Below are positions 16,221-22,517 of a stretch of DNA of 24,444 nt, in pieces. Below the pieces are notes generated by a model, which was given only the letters and a program-made list of their open reading frames with translations, was not told the origin of the DNA and did not search any database. A program made the position numbers and the translations under genes. The stretch spans positions 1 to 24,444 of the forward strand of contig JBBQNY010000034.1 of the NCBI GenBank assembly GCA_038330365.1, read 5' to 3'. The stretch's first letter is position 1, and each line of letters begins with the position of its first letter. This DNA comes from JBBQNY01 sp038330365 (lineage in GTDB: Bacteria; Pseudomonadota; Gammaproteobacteria; Xanthomonadales; Ahniellaceae).

Positions 16221-16448
16221 ATGACCCGCACCACATTCGATCTCGACGCCGATTTCATCGCGCTCAATCGCCTGCTCAAGCTGGCGGGATTTTGCGACAG
16301 CGGAGGAGCGGGCAAGGCCCTCGTGGCATCCGGTGCGGTGACCGTGGATGGTGTGCTCGAGCTGCGCAAGACCGCGAAGATCCGGGCGGGCCAGACCGTA
16401 CGTGCGGGGGATACGGAAATCGAAGTACGCAGTCCAGCGAGCGGCTGA
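16221..16448 (+). CDS. ybcJ: S4-domain RNA-binding protein, YbcJ-like
   Basis: A 75-residue protein made almost wholly of one S4 RNA-binding domain. The order is as expected: FIALNRLLKLAGFCDSGGAG (12-31), KALVASGAVTVDGVLELRK (32-50) and KIRAGQTVRAGDTEIEV (53-69). It resembles E. coli YbcJ, a small protein of unclear function assumed to bind structured RNA. AAGGAG precedes the ATG by about 8 nt, a strong ribosome binding site. Its stop lies only 10 bp from the CTAG target site of MITE copy B, so before that insertion it would have almost touched the convergent oxygenase gene. Confidence 0.92.
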   Translation: MTRTTFDLDADFIALNRLLKLAGFCDSGGAGKALVASGAVTVDGVLELRKTAKIRAGQTVRAGDTEIEVRSPASG

Positions 16449-16493
16449 TCGAGCACCCCTAGGGAGCCTCTGAACAAGTCCCCGCCGGCGTCA

Positions 16494-16589
16494 CCGCTTT
16501 GTCTGCGCGCCGGTCAAGGCGCGGCGGCGAAGCAGTACTCACTGTATTGCGAGCCTCTCGCCGCACCGACCGGTGTGCAGACAAAGCGG
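16494..16589 (+). other. Long stem-loop inside MITE copy B
   Basis: The 22-nt arm at 16494-16515 pairs with 16568-16589; its two imperfections become G-U pairs in plus-strand RNA. Inside, GCGGCGA (16524-16530) pairs with TCGCCGC (16558-16564), and GCAGTAC (16532-16538) with GTATTGC (16544-16550) around a TCACT loop, again with one G-U. In copy A the apical stem persists with an A-U to G-C exchange, while the outer stem has decayed. It may be a structured RNA or a DNA cruciform. Confidence 0.5.
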
Positions 16590-16621
16590 CCCAGACATCT
16601 TAATCAAATCAAAGGATTGGG

Positions 16622-16719
16622 TGATGCCCAGAAGGCCCCCAGACAGGCGTCCGCGTCTTGCCCAGGCCGGCAGCATGCGCGGCGACGCGCCCACCTGCCT
16701 GCGAGCGTTCTGGGCATCA
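16622..16719. repeat. Inner inverted-repeat segment present only in copy B
   Basis: TGATGCCCAGAA (16622-16633) and TTCTGGGCATCA (16708-16719) are perfect inverted repeats. ATGCC occurs at both junctions (16624-16628 and 16719-16723), where copy A has a single ATGCC followed directly by GTCGAC. The segment of about 95 bp was either inserted into copy B, with ATGCC as target duplication, or lost from copy A by recombination between the ATGCC repeats. Confidence 0.6.
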
Positions 16720-16750
16720 TGCCGTCGACGGGGACTTGTTCAGAGGCTCC

Positions 16751-17440
16751 CTAGTCGAGGTGACCCGCATTGCGGTCACGGCCAGCGCCGAAAGCTCGGT
16801 CGAGACGCCCCGTCAGCCACTTGATGACGCGGGAGGTGCGGCCGCGACGGCTCTTGCGGTCGCGTGCAGCCTCATCCACCAGCCAGGCGATCTGGATCAC
16901 CGGCCGCTCGCCCTCGAACGGCAGGTGTCCGTGGAAAGACCGATCGCTGCGCTTGAACGCCGCCAGTGCACCGAACACCGGGCGCTGCTCCGGCGCAATG
17001 ACAGCATCGATATCACGCTCGCTCGCGAGAAAGCGCAGACAGCCATCGGACGTGTCCGGCCAGTCCGCCGACAGATACACCAGCGCCGTCGCGATTTTGG
17101 ATCGGCTGTCGGTATGGATGGTGCCGTGGCGCCGATTGAGACTGCGGCACAGCGTGACCAGAACCGGATGACGCGACATTTCCGGCACGTCGATGGCGCA
17201 CCCCAGCCGGTCGGCGAAGGAGGGCGCAGTCAACTCCGCGATGAGCGCGTTGATCGACGCGCCGCAGTCGGCTGGTTCGTGCGGGAAGAAACCCGCGCCG
17301 CGATAACGCGGAAAGTCCTCGCGTAGCTGCGCCGCCATGTCCGGCCGCAATGCATCGCCTGCCAGCAGGTAGGGAAATGGCGCATCGGGATTCGCGATCC
17401 CTGCGGGAATCGCCTCGGGTCGGAGGGCAATCACGGACAA
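16751..17440 (-). CDS. 2OG-Fe(II) oxygenase family protein
   Basis: The 229-residue protein is predicted to be an iron/2-oxoglutarate-dependent hydroxylase. The iron-binding triad is visible as H109-x-D111 in GTIHTDSRS and H170 in SFHGH, with R179 nine residues later in GERPVIQ as the likely 2-oxoglutarate ligand. Between them is TALVYLSADWPDTSDGCLRF, typical of the small prolyl-hydroxylase-like group. The substrate is unknown. The start is unsettled: TTG 17440 and GTG 17434 are possible and neither has a good Shine-Dalgarno. The TAG stop lies inside the CTAG copy duplicated by the MITE, but the pre-insertion sequence also reads TAG, so the gene is intact. The C-terminal tail (about 195-229) is basic. 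Confidence 0.85.
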   Translation of the reverse strand: MSVIALRPEAIPAGIANPDAPFPYLLAGDALRPDMAAQLREDFPRYRGAGFFPHEPADCGASINALIAELTAPSFADRLGCAIDVPEMSRHPVLVTLCRSLNRRHGTIHTDSRSKIATALVYLSADWPDTSDGCLRFLASERDIDAVIAPEQRPVFGALAAFKRSDRSFHGHLPFEGERPVIQIAWLVDEAARDRKSRRGRTSRVIKWLTGRLDRAFGAGRDRNAGHLD

Positions 17441-17948
17441 GGTCCATTGAGGGCAGACGCGTGATTGTATAGTCGCGGCGTTCGTGACCTGCCGCTGCGC
17501 GCGCGCGCGCTGCTGACACCACTCTCACCAAACGAGAAATACACCATTGATTTGGCGCGTCTTTGTTTAAAGTGAGACTGGGGTTCCGGCAGGTGATTGG
17601 CGCGATCCACCGTGACGCGGGGACTCGCACCCTCACCCCCAGCCCCTCTCCCACTGGAGAGGGGAGTGCTCGGCGGCGACCCTGCGCTCTTCCCTTCTCC
17701 CCGTGGGAGACTGCAGCTGCAGGAGCAGCTGCGAACGCCGCAGGCCGCCCGCAGGGGTGAGAGGCAGCGCTTGCGCGGCCCTGCCGCGCGCTGTCTCGAA
17801 CGCACGGCCATGGATGGCCGGGCCGGATTACCGCCGCATGGACGCTTGCTTGCCTCGAATTGCAGTCCGGATCACCGCGCACAGTCCCGCAATACCTGCA
17901 GCCTGTTTGATAGGCCACAGCGCGCCGACAGAGTCGGGGTCGAAGCTG
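17441..17948. other. 508-bp intergenic region with repeats
   Basis: The region separates two minus-strand genes. It holds a (GC)7 alternating tract at 17497-17510, a TCTCAC/GTGAGA inverted pair (17523-17528 and 17572-17577) around AT-richer sequence, and the hairpin-rich repeat at 17629-17763. The AT-richer stretch containing TATACAAT in minus orientation near 17463-17470 could be a -10 for the oxygenase gene. No coding sequence was supported. Confidence 0.45.
17629..17763. repeat. Hairpin-rich intergenic repeat of the CCCTCACCCC class
   Basis: The segment is bounded by CTCACCCC (17632-17639) and GGGGTGAG (17754-17761). Inside are three dyads: CCCCTCTCC/GGAGAGGGG (17643-17664, 4-nt loop), TCTCCC/GGGAGA (17697-17710 region) and GCAGCTGC/GCAGCTGC (17713-17732). 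The 'CCCTCACCCC..CCCCTCTCCC' sequence is a well-known dispersed intergenic motif in Proteobacteria. It may act as a terminator for flanking genes. Confidence 0.7.
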
Positions 17949-18839
17949 CTATCGGACGAGCCGCGCGGCCAGCCGCCCGACTTCGGCGATCACTGCATTG
18001 GCCTGCGCCGTCGCCATGCCGGGACTGTCGAAGTAGGCGGTGACAAGCAAGGCCCCACCGGCGGGCGGGCGCGCAATGCCGATGTCGTTGAACATGCCCT
18101 TGCCGCTGGTCCCGGTCTTGTCGCCGACTCGCCACGCGGCAGGCAGACCGGCGCGCAGTCGATCGGCGCCGGTGGTGTTGGCGAGCAGCCAGGCCCCGAG
18201 CTGATCCCGGGACGCCGCAGTCAACGCGTTTCCCAACAGCAGTACGCGCATGTCCTCCAGCATCGCCGCGGGTGTCGTGGTGTCGCGGGGATCACCCGGC
18301 AGCGCCTCGTTGAGCTCAGGCTCGATGCGATCCAGGCGCGTCTGCGCGTCACCCAGCGAACGTACCCAGGCGGTCAGTGCTGCCGGTCCGCCAAATTCCG
18401 ACAGCAGAAGATTTGCCGCCGTGTTGTCGCTCAAGGTCATCGCCGCCGCGCACAGCTTGGCGATGGACATTCCATTCTTGCCGGTGTGTTTCTCGGTGGC
18501 GGGCGAGTACGGCACCAGATCGCTGGCGTCGAAAATGATGCGGTGATCAAGCTGCACTACGCCCTGCTCCGCCAAAGACAGCGCCTGCGCCGCCAGCAGG
18601 AACTTGAAGGTGCTGCACATCGCGAAGCGCTCATCCTCGCGATGGCCTGCGCGGTGACCGCTGGCAATTGCGAGGGCGCAGACGCCCAGTCGCCCTCCGC
18701 TGCGTGCTTCAAGGTCGGCAATCTGCGTGCGGAACGCCGCTTCACGGCGTGACGAAGGCGCGGCGACACCCGTGGCGAGCACAAGACTCGCGCAGACTGC
18801 CGTGGATAGAAAGGCACGGCGGGAGTGGATTGATTGCAT
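17949..18839 (-). CDS. bla: Class A serine beta-lactamase, L2-like
   Basis: The 296-residue enzyme is predicted to hydrolyse beta-lactam antibiotics through an acyl-serine intermediate in the periplasm. The catalytic motifs are complete: STFK (S76-K79), SDN (137-139), EPELN (173-177, general-base Glu173) and KTG (241-243). Cys75 precedes the active serine. The wording around the motifs (MCSTFK, SDNTAANLL, LNEALPGDPRDTTTP) recalls the Stenotrophomonas L2 group. The N-terminus SRRAFLS followed by a hydrophobic stretch is a twin-arginine signal, implying export of folded enzyme by Tat. Unlike many such genes it has no divergent LysR-type ampR beside it; the upstream neighbour is a DUF1697 gene 214 bp away. 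AGGTG lies about 9 nt before the ATG. Substrate range cannot be told from sequence. Confidence 0.94.
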   Translation of the reverse strand: MQSIHSRRAFLSTAVCASLVLATGVAAPSSRREAAFRTQIADLEARSGGRLGVCALAIASGHRAGHREDERFAMCSTFKFLLAAQALSLAEQGVVQLDHRIIFDASDLVPYSPATEKHTGKNGMSIAKLCAAAMTLSDNTAANLLLSEFGGPAALTAWVRSLGDAQTRLDRIEPELNEALPGDPRDTTTPAAMLEDMRVLLLGNALTAASRDQLGAWLLANTTGADRLRAGLPAAWRVGDKTGTSGKGMFNDIGIARPPAGGALLVTAYFDSPGMATAQANAVIAEVGRLAARLVR

Positions 18840-19053
18840 GCAAGGGCACCTGGTTGCTATTCGGCGTCGGCGCGCTGCGCCGCTCGGGTATCAAGTCGCG
18901 CGTCGCCTGAGGGTCGTACCCAGTGTGCGCCCGGATGCGGGTCAATCCGCGACACTCGAAAGGCGGCTCGCAGTCAATTCAAGGGCAGGCTCGGACAATC
19001 GCTGCGCTCGCCTGCCGCCGCGCCCGACGGATTCGAGCGGCCTTGCCGGTCGC

Positions 19054-19566
19054 TCACTTCAGGGCGCAGGCCGCAACCAGACGCGCGATGGTGTTGAGAT
19101 TGCGCGCGGTTCCCTTGAGCGCCGCAGGGATGCGCAGCCTGGAATCCGCCATGCCGTCGCCGTAGTGCACGTAGATCTCGCGCACACCCAGCGCCATGAG
19201 CTCGCCGCGCACGCCCTTTGCCTGTGCGATCGCATCGGTGGGCGGAGGCGTGTCGAGAAAGATCGCCACAACGCGGTTCGGCGGCGCGTCCGGGAACGGG
19301 TTGTTCGCCAGCACGGAAACCATCTCGGCCGGCGAACGCACGAGCACGCCCACGGGCTTTCCGGCATAACCTTCCAGCGCTGCTTCGAGCAGGGACTTCA
19401 CGCGCGCCGCATCGTGCCGGCTCTCGAGCACCACATTGCCGCTGGCGAGCAGCGTGCACACCTGGGTGAAGCCGGCGTCGACACAGAGCCGGCGCAGATC
19501 CGCCATCGGCAGCTTTCCGGTACCGCCAACGTTGACCGCGCGCAGCAGGGCGATGTGCGTGTTCAA
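19054..19566 (-). CDS. DUF1697 family protein
   Basis: The 170-residue cytoplasmic protein matches DUF1697: the N-terminal LNTHIALLRAVNVGGTGKLP block, ASGNVV (41-46), NNPFPD (88-93) and a C-terminal NLNTIARL (156-163). Function of the family is unknown. The chosen start is TTG 19566, which gives the usual family N-terminus; no in-frame ATG or GTG fits better between here and the LytTR stop at 19616, and no Shine-Dalgarno is clear. It follows the LytTR gene after 49 bp on the same strand and may be cotranscribed with it. Confidence 0.85.
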   Translation of the reverse strand: MNTHIALLRAVNVGGTGKLPMADLRRLCVDAGFTQVCTLLASGNVVLESRHDAARVKSLLEAALEGYAGKPVGVLVRSPAEMVSVLANNPFPDAPPNRVVAIFLDTPPPTDAIAQAKGVRGELMALGVREIYVHYGDGMADSRLRIPAALKGTARNLNTIARLVAACALK

Positions 19567-19615
19567 GCGCGACGCGTCTGCGTGCCTGGGTTCGCCCGTG
19601 CGCAGTCCACCGTCC

Positions 19616-20527
19616 TCATCCGGCAACCAGCGCCGATTCGCGCAGCGTCTCGCGATAGCGGCGGCTGCACGGGACGATCGCACCATCCTGCAAATGCACG
19701 CGCGCGTCACCCGAATCCAGCGGCTCGATGGATGCGACCTGCGCGATGTTCACGATATGACTGCGATGAACGCGCACGAAGCGCTCGGGGTCCAGCCGTT
19801 CCTCAATCTCGCTCATGGTGCTGCGCAGTGGATACACGCGGCCGGCCACGTGCAGGTTGACGTAGTTGCCGGAGGCCTGCAGCGACTCGATGTCCTGCGC
19901 CACGATCAGGAATTCCCGACCCAGCTTCCGCACCAGGAACCGTTCCGGTCGGGTCGGCTCGCGCGCGCGTTGCGCAGGATCGTCGTCAGCAACCGCCTCG
20001 ATGTCTGCATCCTCGCCCGTGCCGATCACTGAGGCCTCGCCCTGCATGCGCAGCAGCAGCCAGCGCCAGACATGGATGGTGATGACGAGGCCGCCGAAGG
20101 TACGGAAGTCCTTGAGATATTCGTACACGAGCTCGCGCGGCCACTGCCCGAACGCGTACTCAGCGCCGTCGACGGCGTAGGCGGCCTTGCGCAGAGCCAC
20201 CATCCCGAGCACGTGCAGCAGTGACCACACCACGCTGGCCACCAGGTACAAGGGCATCGTGCGCTTGAGGCTGCGCCATTCCAGCGGCCAGCGCCGGGTG
20301 AAAATCACCAGCGCAGGCACCAGCAACAGGATCATGAGCGAGCTCGACCATTCCCAGATGGCGGGTTCGATGGACCTTATGTCCGTGCCGAGCCGCGCAT
20401 GTTCCATCTGCACCGTAATGGTGTTGCTGGTGGCGTTGATGACGGTGCCCAGCACGAAATAGCCGACTTCAACTGCGCGCCGGTAGGGAATAAAGCGTTC
20501 ATGGAAACTGCGGGGAGGCGACGTCAT
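19616..20527 (-). CDS. Membrane-anchored LytTR-family transcriptional regulator
   Basis: The 303-residue protein has four predicted membrane helices (about 20-38, 63-77, 92-112, 143-160), a charged linker (about 165-195) and a C-terminal LytTR DNA-binding domain (196-298). LytTR features include FLVRKLGREFLIVAQDIESL, the YVNLHVAGRVYPLRSTMSEI stretch, FVRVHRSHIVNI (250-261) and the final RRYRETLR. There is no response-receiver domain, so it is a one-component regulator that could sense a membrane or small-molecule signal. The start at 20527 was chosen because the helices begin shortly after it. It is divergent from an acyltransferase-3 gene across 156 bp, a pairing that suggests it controls that gene; this is inference. 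Confidence 0.9.
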   Translation of the reverse strand: MTSPPRSFHERFIPYRRAVEVGYFVLGTVINATSNTITVQMEHARLGTDIRSIEPAIWEWSSSLMILLLVPALVIFTRRWPLEWRSLKRTMPLYLVASVVWSLLHVLGMVALRKAAYAVDGAEYAFGQWPRELVYEYLKDFRTFGGLVITIHVWRWLLLRMQGEASVIGTGEDADIEAVADDDPAQRAREPTRPERFLVRKLGREFLIVAQDIESLQASGNYVNLHVAGRVYPLRSTMSEIEERLDPERFVRVHRSHIVNIAQVASIEPLDSGDARVHLQDGAIVPCSRRYRETLRESALVAG

Positions 20528-20683
20528 GCGCCTGATTCTACGATCACGGGCCGATGAAGCGCGGCTCGCTCGGTCACCGCAACCCGCGCTTCGTCCCCGC
20601 GTCCCTGCAATCCGTCCCTTTGGCCTTCCCCGCATGCGGGTTCGTCGAGCACGCTGGCCTCCCCGCTGACCTGGAGCGCCTCG
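20528..20683. promoter_or_regulatory. Divergent promoter region of LytTR and acyltransferase genes
   Basis: This 156-bp region must drive both genes. It holds a perfect 12-bp palindrome, CCCGCATGCGGG (20629-20640), and an AACCCGC/GCGGGTT inverted pair (20581-20587 and 20636-20642) sharing its right half. These are candidate operator sites. LytTR proteins usually bind direct repeats, so the link to the neighbouring regulator is weak. No clear -35/-10 pair was found. Confidence 0.35.
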
Positions 20684-21889
20684 ATGTCCTTCTCTGCAAC
20701 TGCCGTGGCCACGCGCCGGCACGACCTCGACTGGGTGCGCATCGGTGCGTTCCTGCTGCTCGTTCCGTATCACGTGGGCATGTACTACGTGACGTGGGAC
20801 TGGCACATCAAGAGTCCCGTCGTCAGCCATGCCCTGGAGCCGCTGATGATCCTCAGCGCGCCGTGGCGGCTCGCATTGCTCTTTCTCATCTCAGGTGTCG
20901 CCACCGCCTTCATGCTGCAGCGGGTGGAGCAAGGCTTCCTGCGCAAGCGCTCCGCGCGACTGCTGCTGCCGCTGCTGTTCGGCATGCTGGTGATCGTGGC
21001 GCCGCAGTCCTACTTCGAAGTCCGCGAAAAACTTCCGGGCGGTTACGCCGAAAGTTATCTGACCTTCTGGGGGCGCTACCTCGCCGGCGACGGCAGCTTC
21101 TGTCGCGACGGCGACTGCCTGGCCCTTCCGACCTGGAATCACCTCTGGTTCGTCGTCTACCTGTGGGTCTATACGACGCTGCTGGTGGGCTGGCGGGCGC
21201 TGCGCCTTGATCGCGCCAGTCGCTGGGTGCGCGCTCGACTCCAGGGAGCATCCCCGTGGAGGGTGCTCCTGTGGCCGGCACTGGCGTTCGTGTTGTTTCG
21301 ACTGCTGCTGTTTCCGGCTTTCGATTCATCGCACGCGCTGGTCGACGACTTTTACAACCACGCGCAGTACCTGCTCGCCTTCGTGCTGGGCTATCTCGCG
21401 GCGCAGAGCACCCCGGTGTGGGACGCCGTCCAGCGCGCCCGCTGGCCTGCAGCATGGCTGTCGCTGGCGGGTGCCGCTTTCCTGTTCGTCTACTTCAGCG
21501 TGTACGCGGACAGCGTGCCACCGGCTGCGCTGCTCTGGTTCCAGCGCGTCGTGTTCGCGACCTTCGGCTGGTCGGTGATCGTGACAATTCTCGGGTTTGC
21601 CAGTCGCATTCCATTTCGTGACAGCGCCGCGAAACGCTATCTCACCATCGCGGTGTTTCCCTTCTACATCCTGCACCAGACCCTGATCATCCTGATCGCG
21701 TGGTGGCTGCGTCGCTTCGAAATGTCGCCGGTGCTGGAGGGCATGGTGCTGATCGTCGCGACCTTCGCGATCGGGCTGGTTGCGTTCGAGATCATCCGGC
21801 GCATCGCGGGACTGCGCGTGCTCTTCGGTCTGCGCTGGAAGCGACAACAGTTCGCGACGGAGCGGCAGCCGGCACTCGCACTTTCCTGA
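20684..21889 (+). CDS. Acyltransferase-3 family integral membrane protein
   Basis: The 401-residue inner-membrane protein is predicted to transfer an acyl group, as O-acetylases and OpgC-like succinyltransferases do to sugars or envelope glycans. The N-terminal signature RRHDLDWVRIGAFLLLVPYH (11-30) contains the family LDxxR and the likely catalytic His30. About ten membrane helices follow, including PWRLALLFLISGVATAFML, LPLLFGMLVIVAP and the C-terminal FPFYILHQTLIILIAWWL, which is typical of the family. A non-membrane loop with two cysteines (about 138-143, FCRDGDC) could form a periplasmic disulfide. GGAG lies about 10 nt before the ATG. The acceptor substrate is unknown. Confidence 0.92.
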   Translation: MSFSATAVATRRHDLDWVRIGAFLLLVPYHVGMYYVTWDWHIKSPVVSHALEPLMILSAPWRLALLFLISGVATAFMLQRVEQGFLRKRSARLLLPLLFGMLVIVAPQSYFEVREKLPGGYAESYLTFWGRYLAGDGSFCRDGDCLALPTWNHLWFVVYLWVYTTLLVGWRALRLDRASRWVRARLQGASPWRVLLWPALAFVLFRLLLFPAFDSSHALVDDFYNHAQYLLAFVLGYLAAQSTPVWDAVQRARWPAAWLSLAGAAFLFVYFSVYADSVPPAALLWFQRVVFATFGWSVIVTILGFASRIPFRDSAAKRYLTIAVFPFYILHQTLIILIAWWLRRFEMSPVLEGMVLIVATFAIGLVAFEIIRRIAGLRVLFGLRWKRQQFATERQPALALS

Positions 21890-21953
21890 CAGCGGCGCCA
21901 CCGGGCCCTGATCGCGCGATGCCGCTAACATCGAAGAAACGCATCGCGGAGCC

Positions 21954-22517
21954 ATGTTGGTGACTTCGACAACGCTGATCCTCGTGCTGCTTGTGGCAGC
22001 AGTATTCTGGGCGATACGCACGTTCAATGGACTGGTGCGGCTGCGCAATCAGGTGCGAACGGCCTGGGCTGACATCGACGTGCAGCTGATGCGACGGCAC
22101 GATCTGGTGCCGCAGCTGGTCACGGCCGTGCGCGCCTATGCGGGACATGAAAAGTCGCTCATGGAGGAAGTCACCGCCTTGCGCGCCCGCGCAGTGACCC
22201 TCGAAGGTCCGGCGCAACTGGGCCCCGTGGAGACACAGCTCGAGGGCCTGCTCAGCCGGATCGTTGTGCTCAAGGAAGACTATCCAGACCTCAAGGCGAA
22301 TGAGAACTTCGCGCAGTTGCAGCGCGATCTGGTCCATGTGGAGACGCAACTCCAGTACGCGCGGCGTTTCTACAATGGCGCGGTGCGCGATCTCAACGAC
22401 CGCGTGCAGCGCGTTCCGGATCTGATCATCGCGCGAGCCCTGGGTTTCCAGGCAGCGGAATTCTTCCAGGCAGACAGCGACTCGCGTGATGCGGTCGCCG
22501 TGAGGCTTTCGACATGA
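21954..22517 (+). CDS. lemA: LemA family membrane protein
   Basis: The 187-residue protein has one N-terminal membrane helix (about 7-22), then a long helical domain typical of LemA: FNGLVRLRNQVRTAWADIDV (24-43), QLMRRHDLVPQLVTAVRAYA, a coiled-coil-prone middle and ARRFYNGAVRDLND (136-149). LemA proteins have no firmly known role. The annotated ATG at 21954 has GGAG only 2 nt upstream; GTG at 21960 would have an 8-nt spacing and may be the true start, shortening the protein by two residues. Its stop overlaps the ATG of the DUF2207 gene by 4 bp, so the two are coupled, an arrangement common for this pair. Confidence 0.94.
   Translation: MLVTSTTLILVLLVAAVFWAIRTFNGLVRLRNQVRTAWADIDVQLMRRHDLVPQLVTAVRAYAGHEKSLMEEVTALRARAVTLEGPAQLGPVETQLEGLLSRIVVLKEDYPDLKANENFAQLQRDLVHVETQLQYARRFYNGAVRDLNDRVQRVPDLIIARALGFQAAEFFQADSDSRDAVAVRLST

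Larger units (their letters stand above)
16463..16750 (+). mobile_element. MITE-like element, copy B (288 bp, CTAG target duplication)
   Basis: Terminal inverted repeats of 21 bp (16463-16483 and 16730-16750, GGAGCCTCTGAACAAGTC...) are perfectly complementary, and homology continues inward with mismatches. CTAG flanks both sides (16459-16462 and 16751-16754), a 4-bp target duplication matching the YTAR target preference of the IS5 group. No transposase is encoded, so it would move in trans. The interior holds a long stem-loop (16494-16589) and a segment bounded by 12-bp inverted repeats (16622-16719). It occupies the gap between two convergent genes and may act as a bidirectional transcription barrier. 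Assignment to IS5 is inferred from ends and target only. Confidence 0.88.

Noticed and set aside
17497..17510. (GC)7 tract as a regulatory Z-DNA site
   Set aside because: It is short and not unexpected at this GC content; no further support.
18727..19860. A 377-codon plus-strand open frame over the beta-lactamase, DUF1697 and LytTR genes
   Set aside because: Composition is Arg/His/Ala-rich noise and it is antisense to three supported genes.
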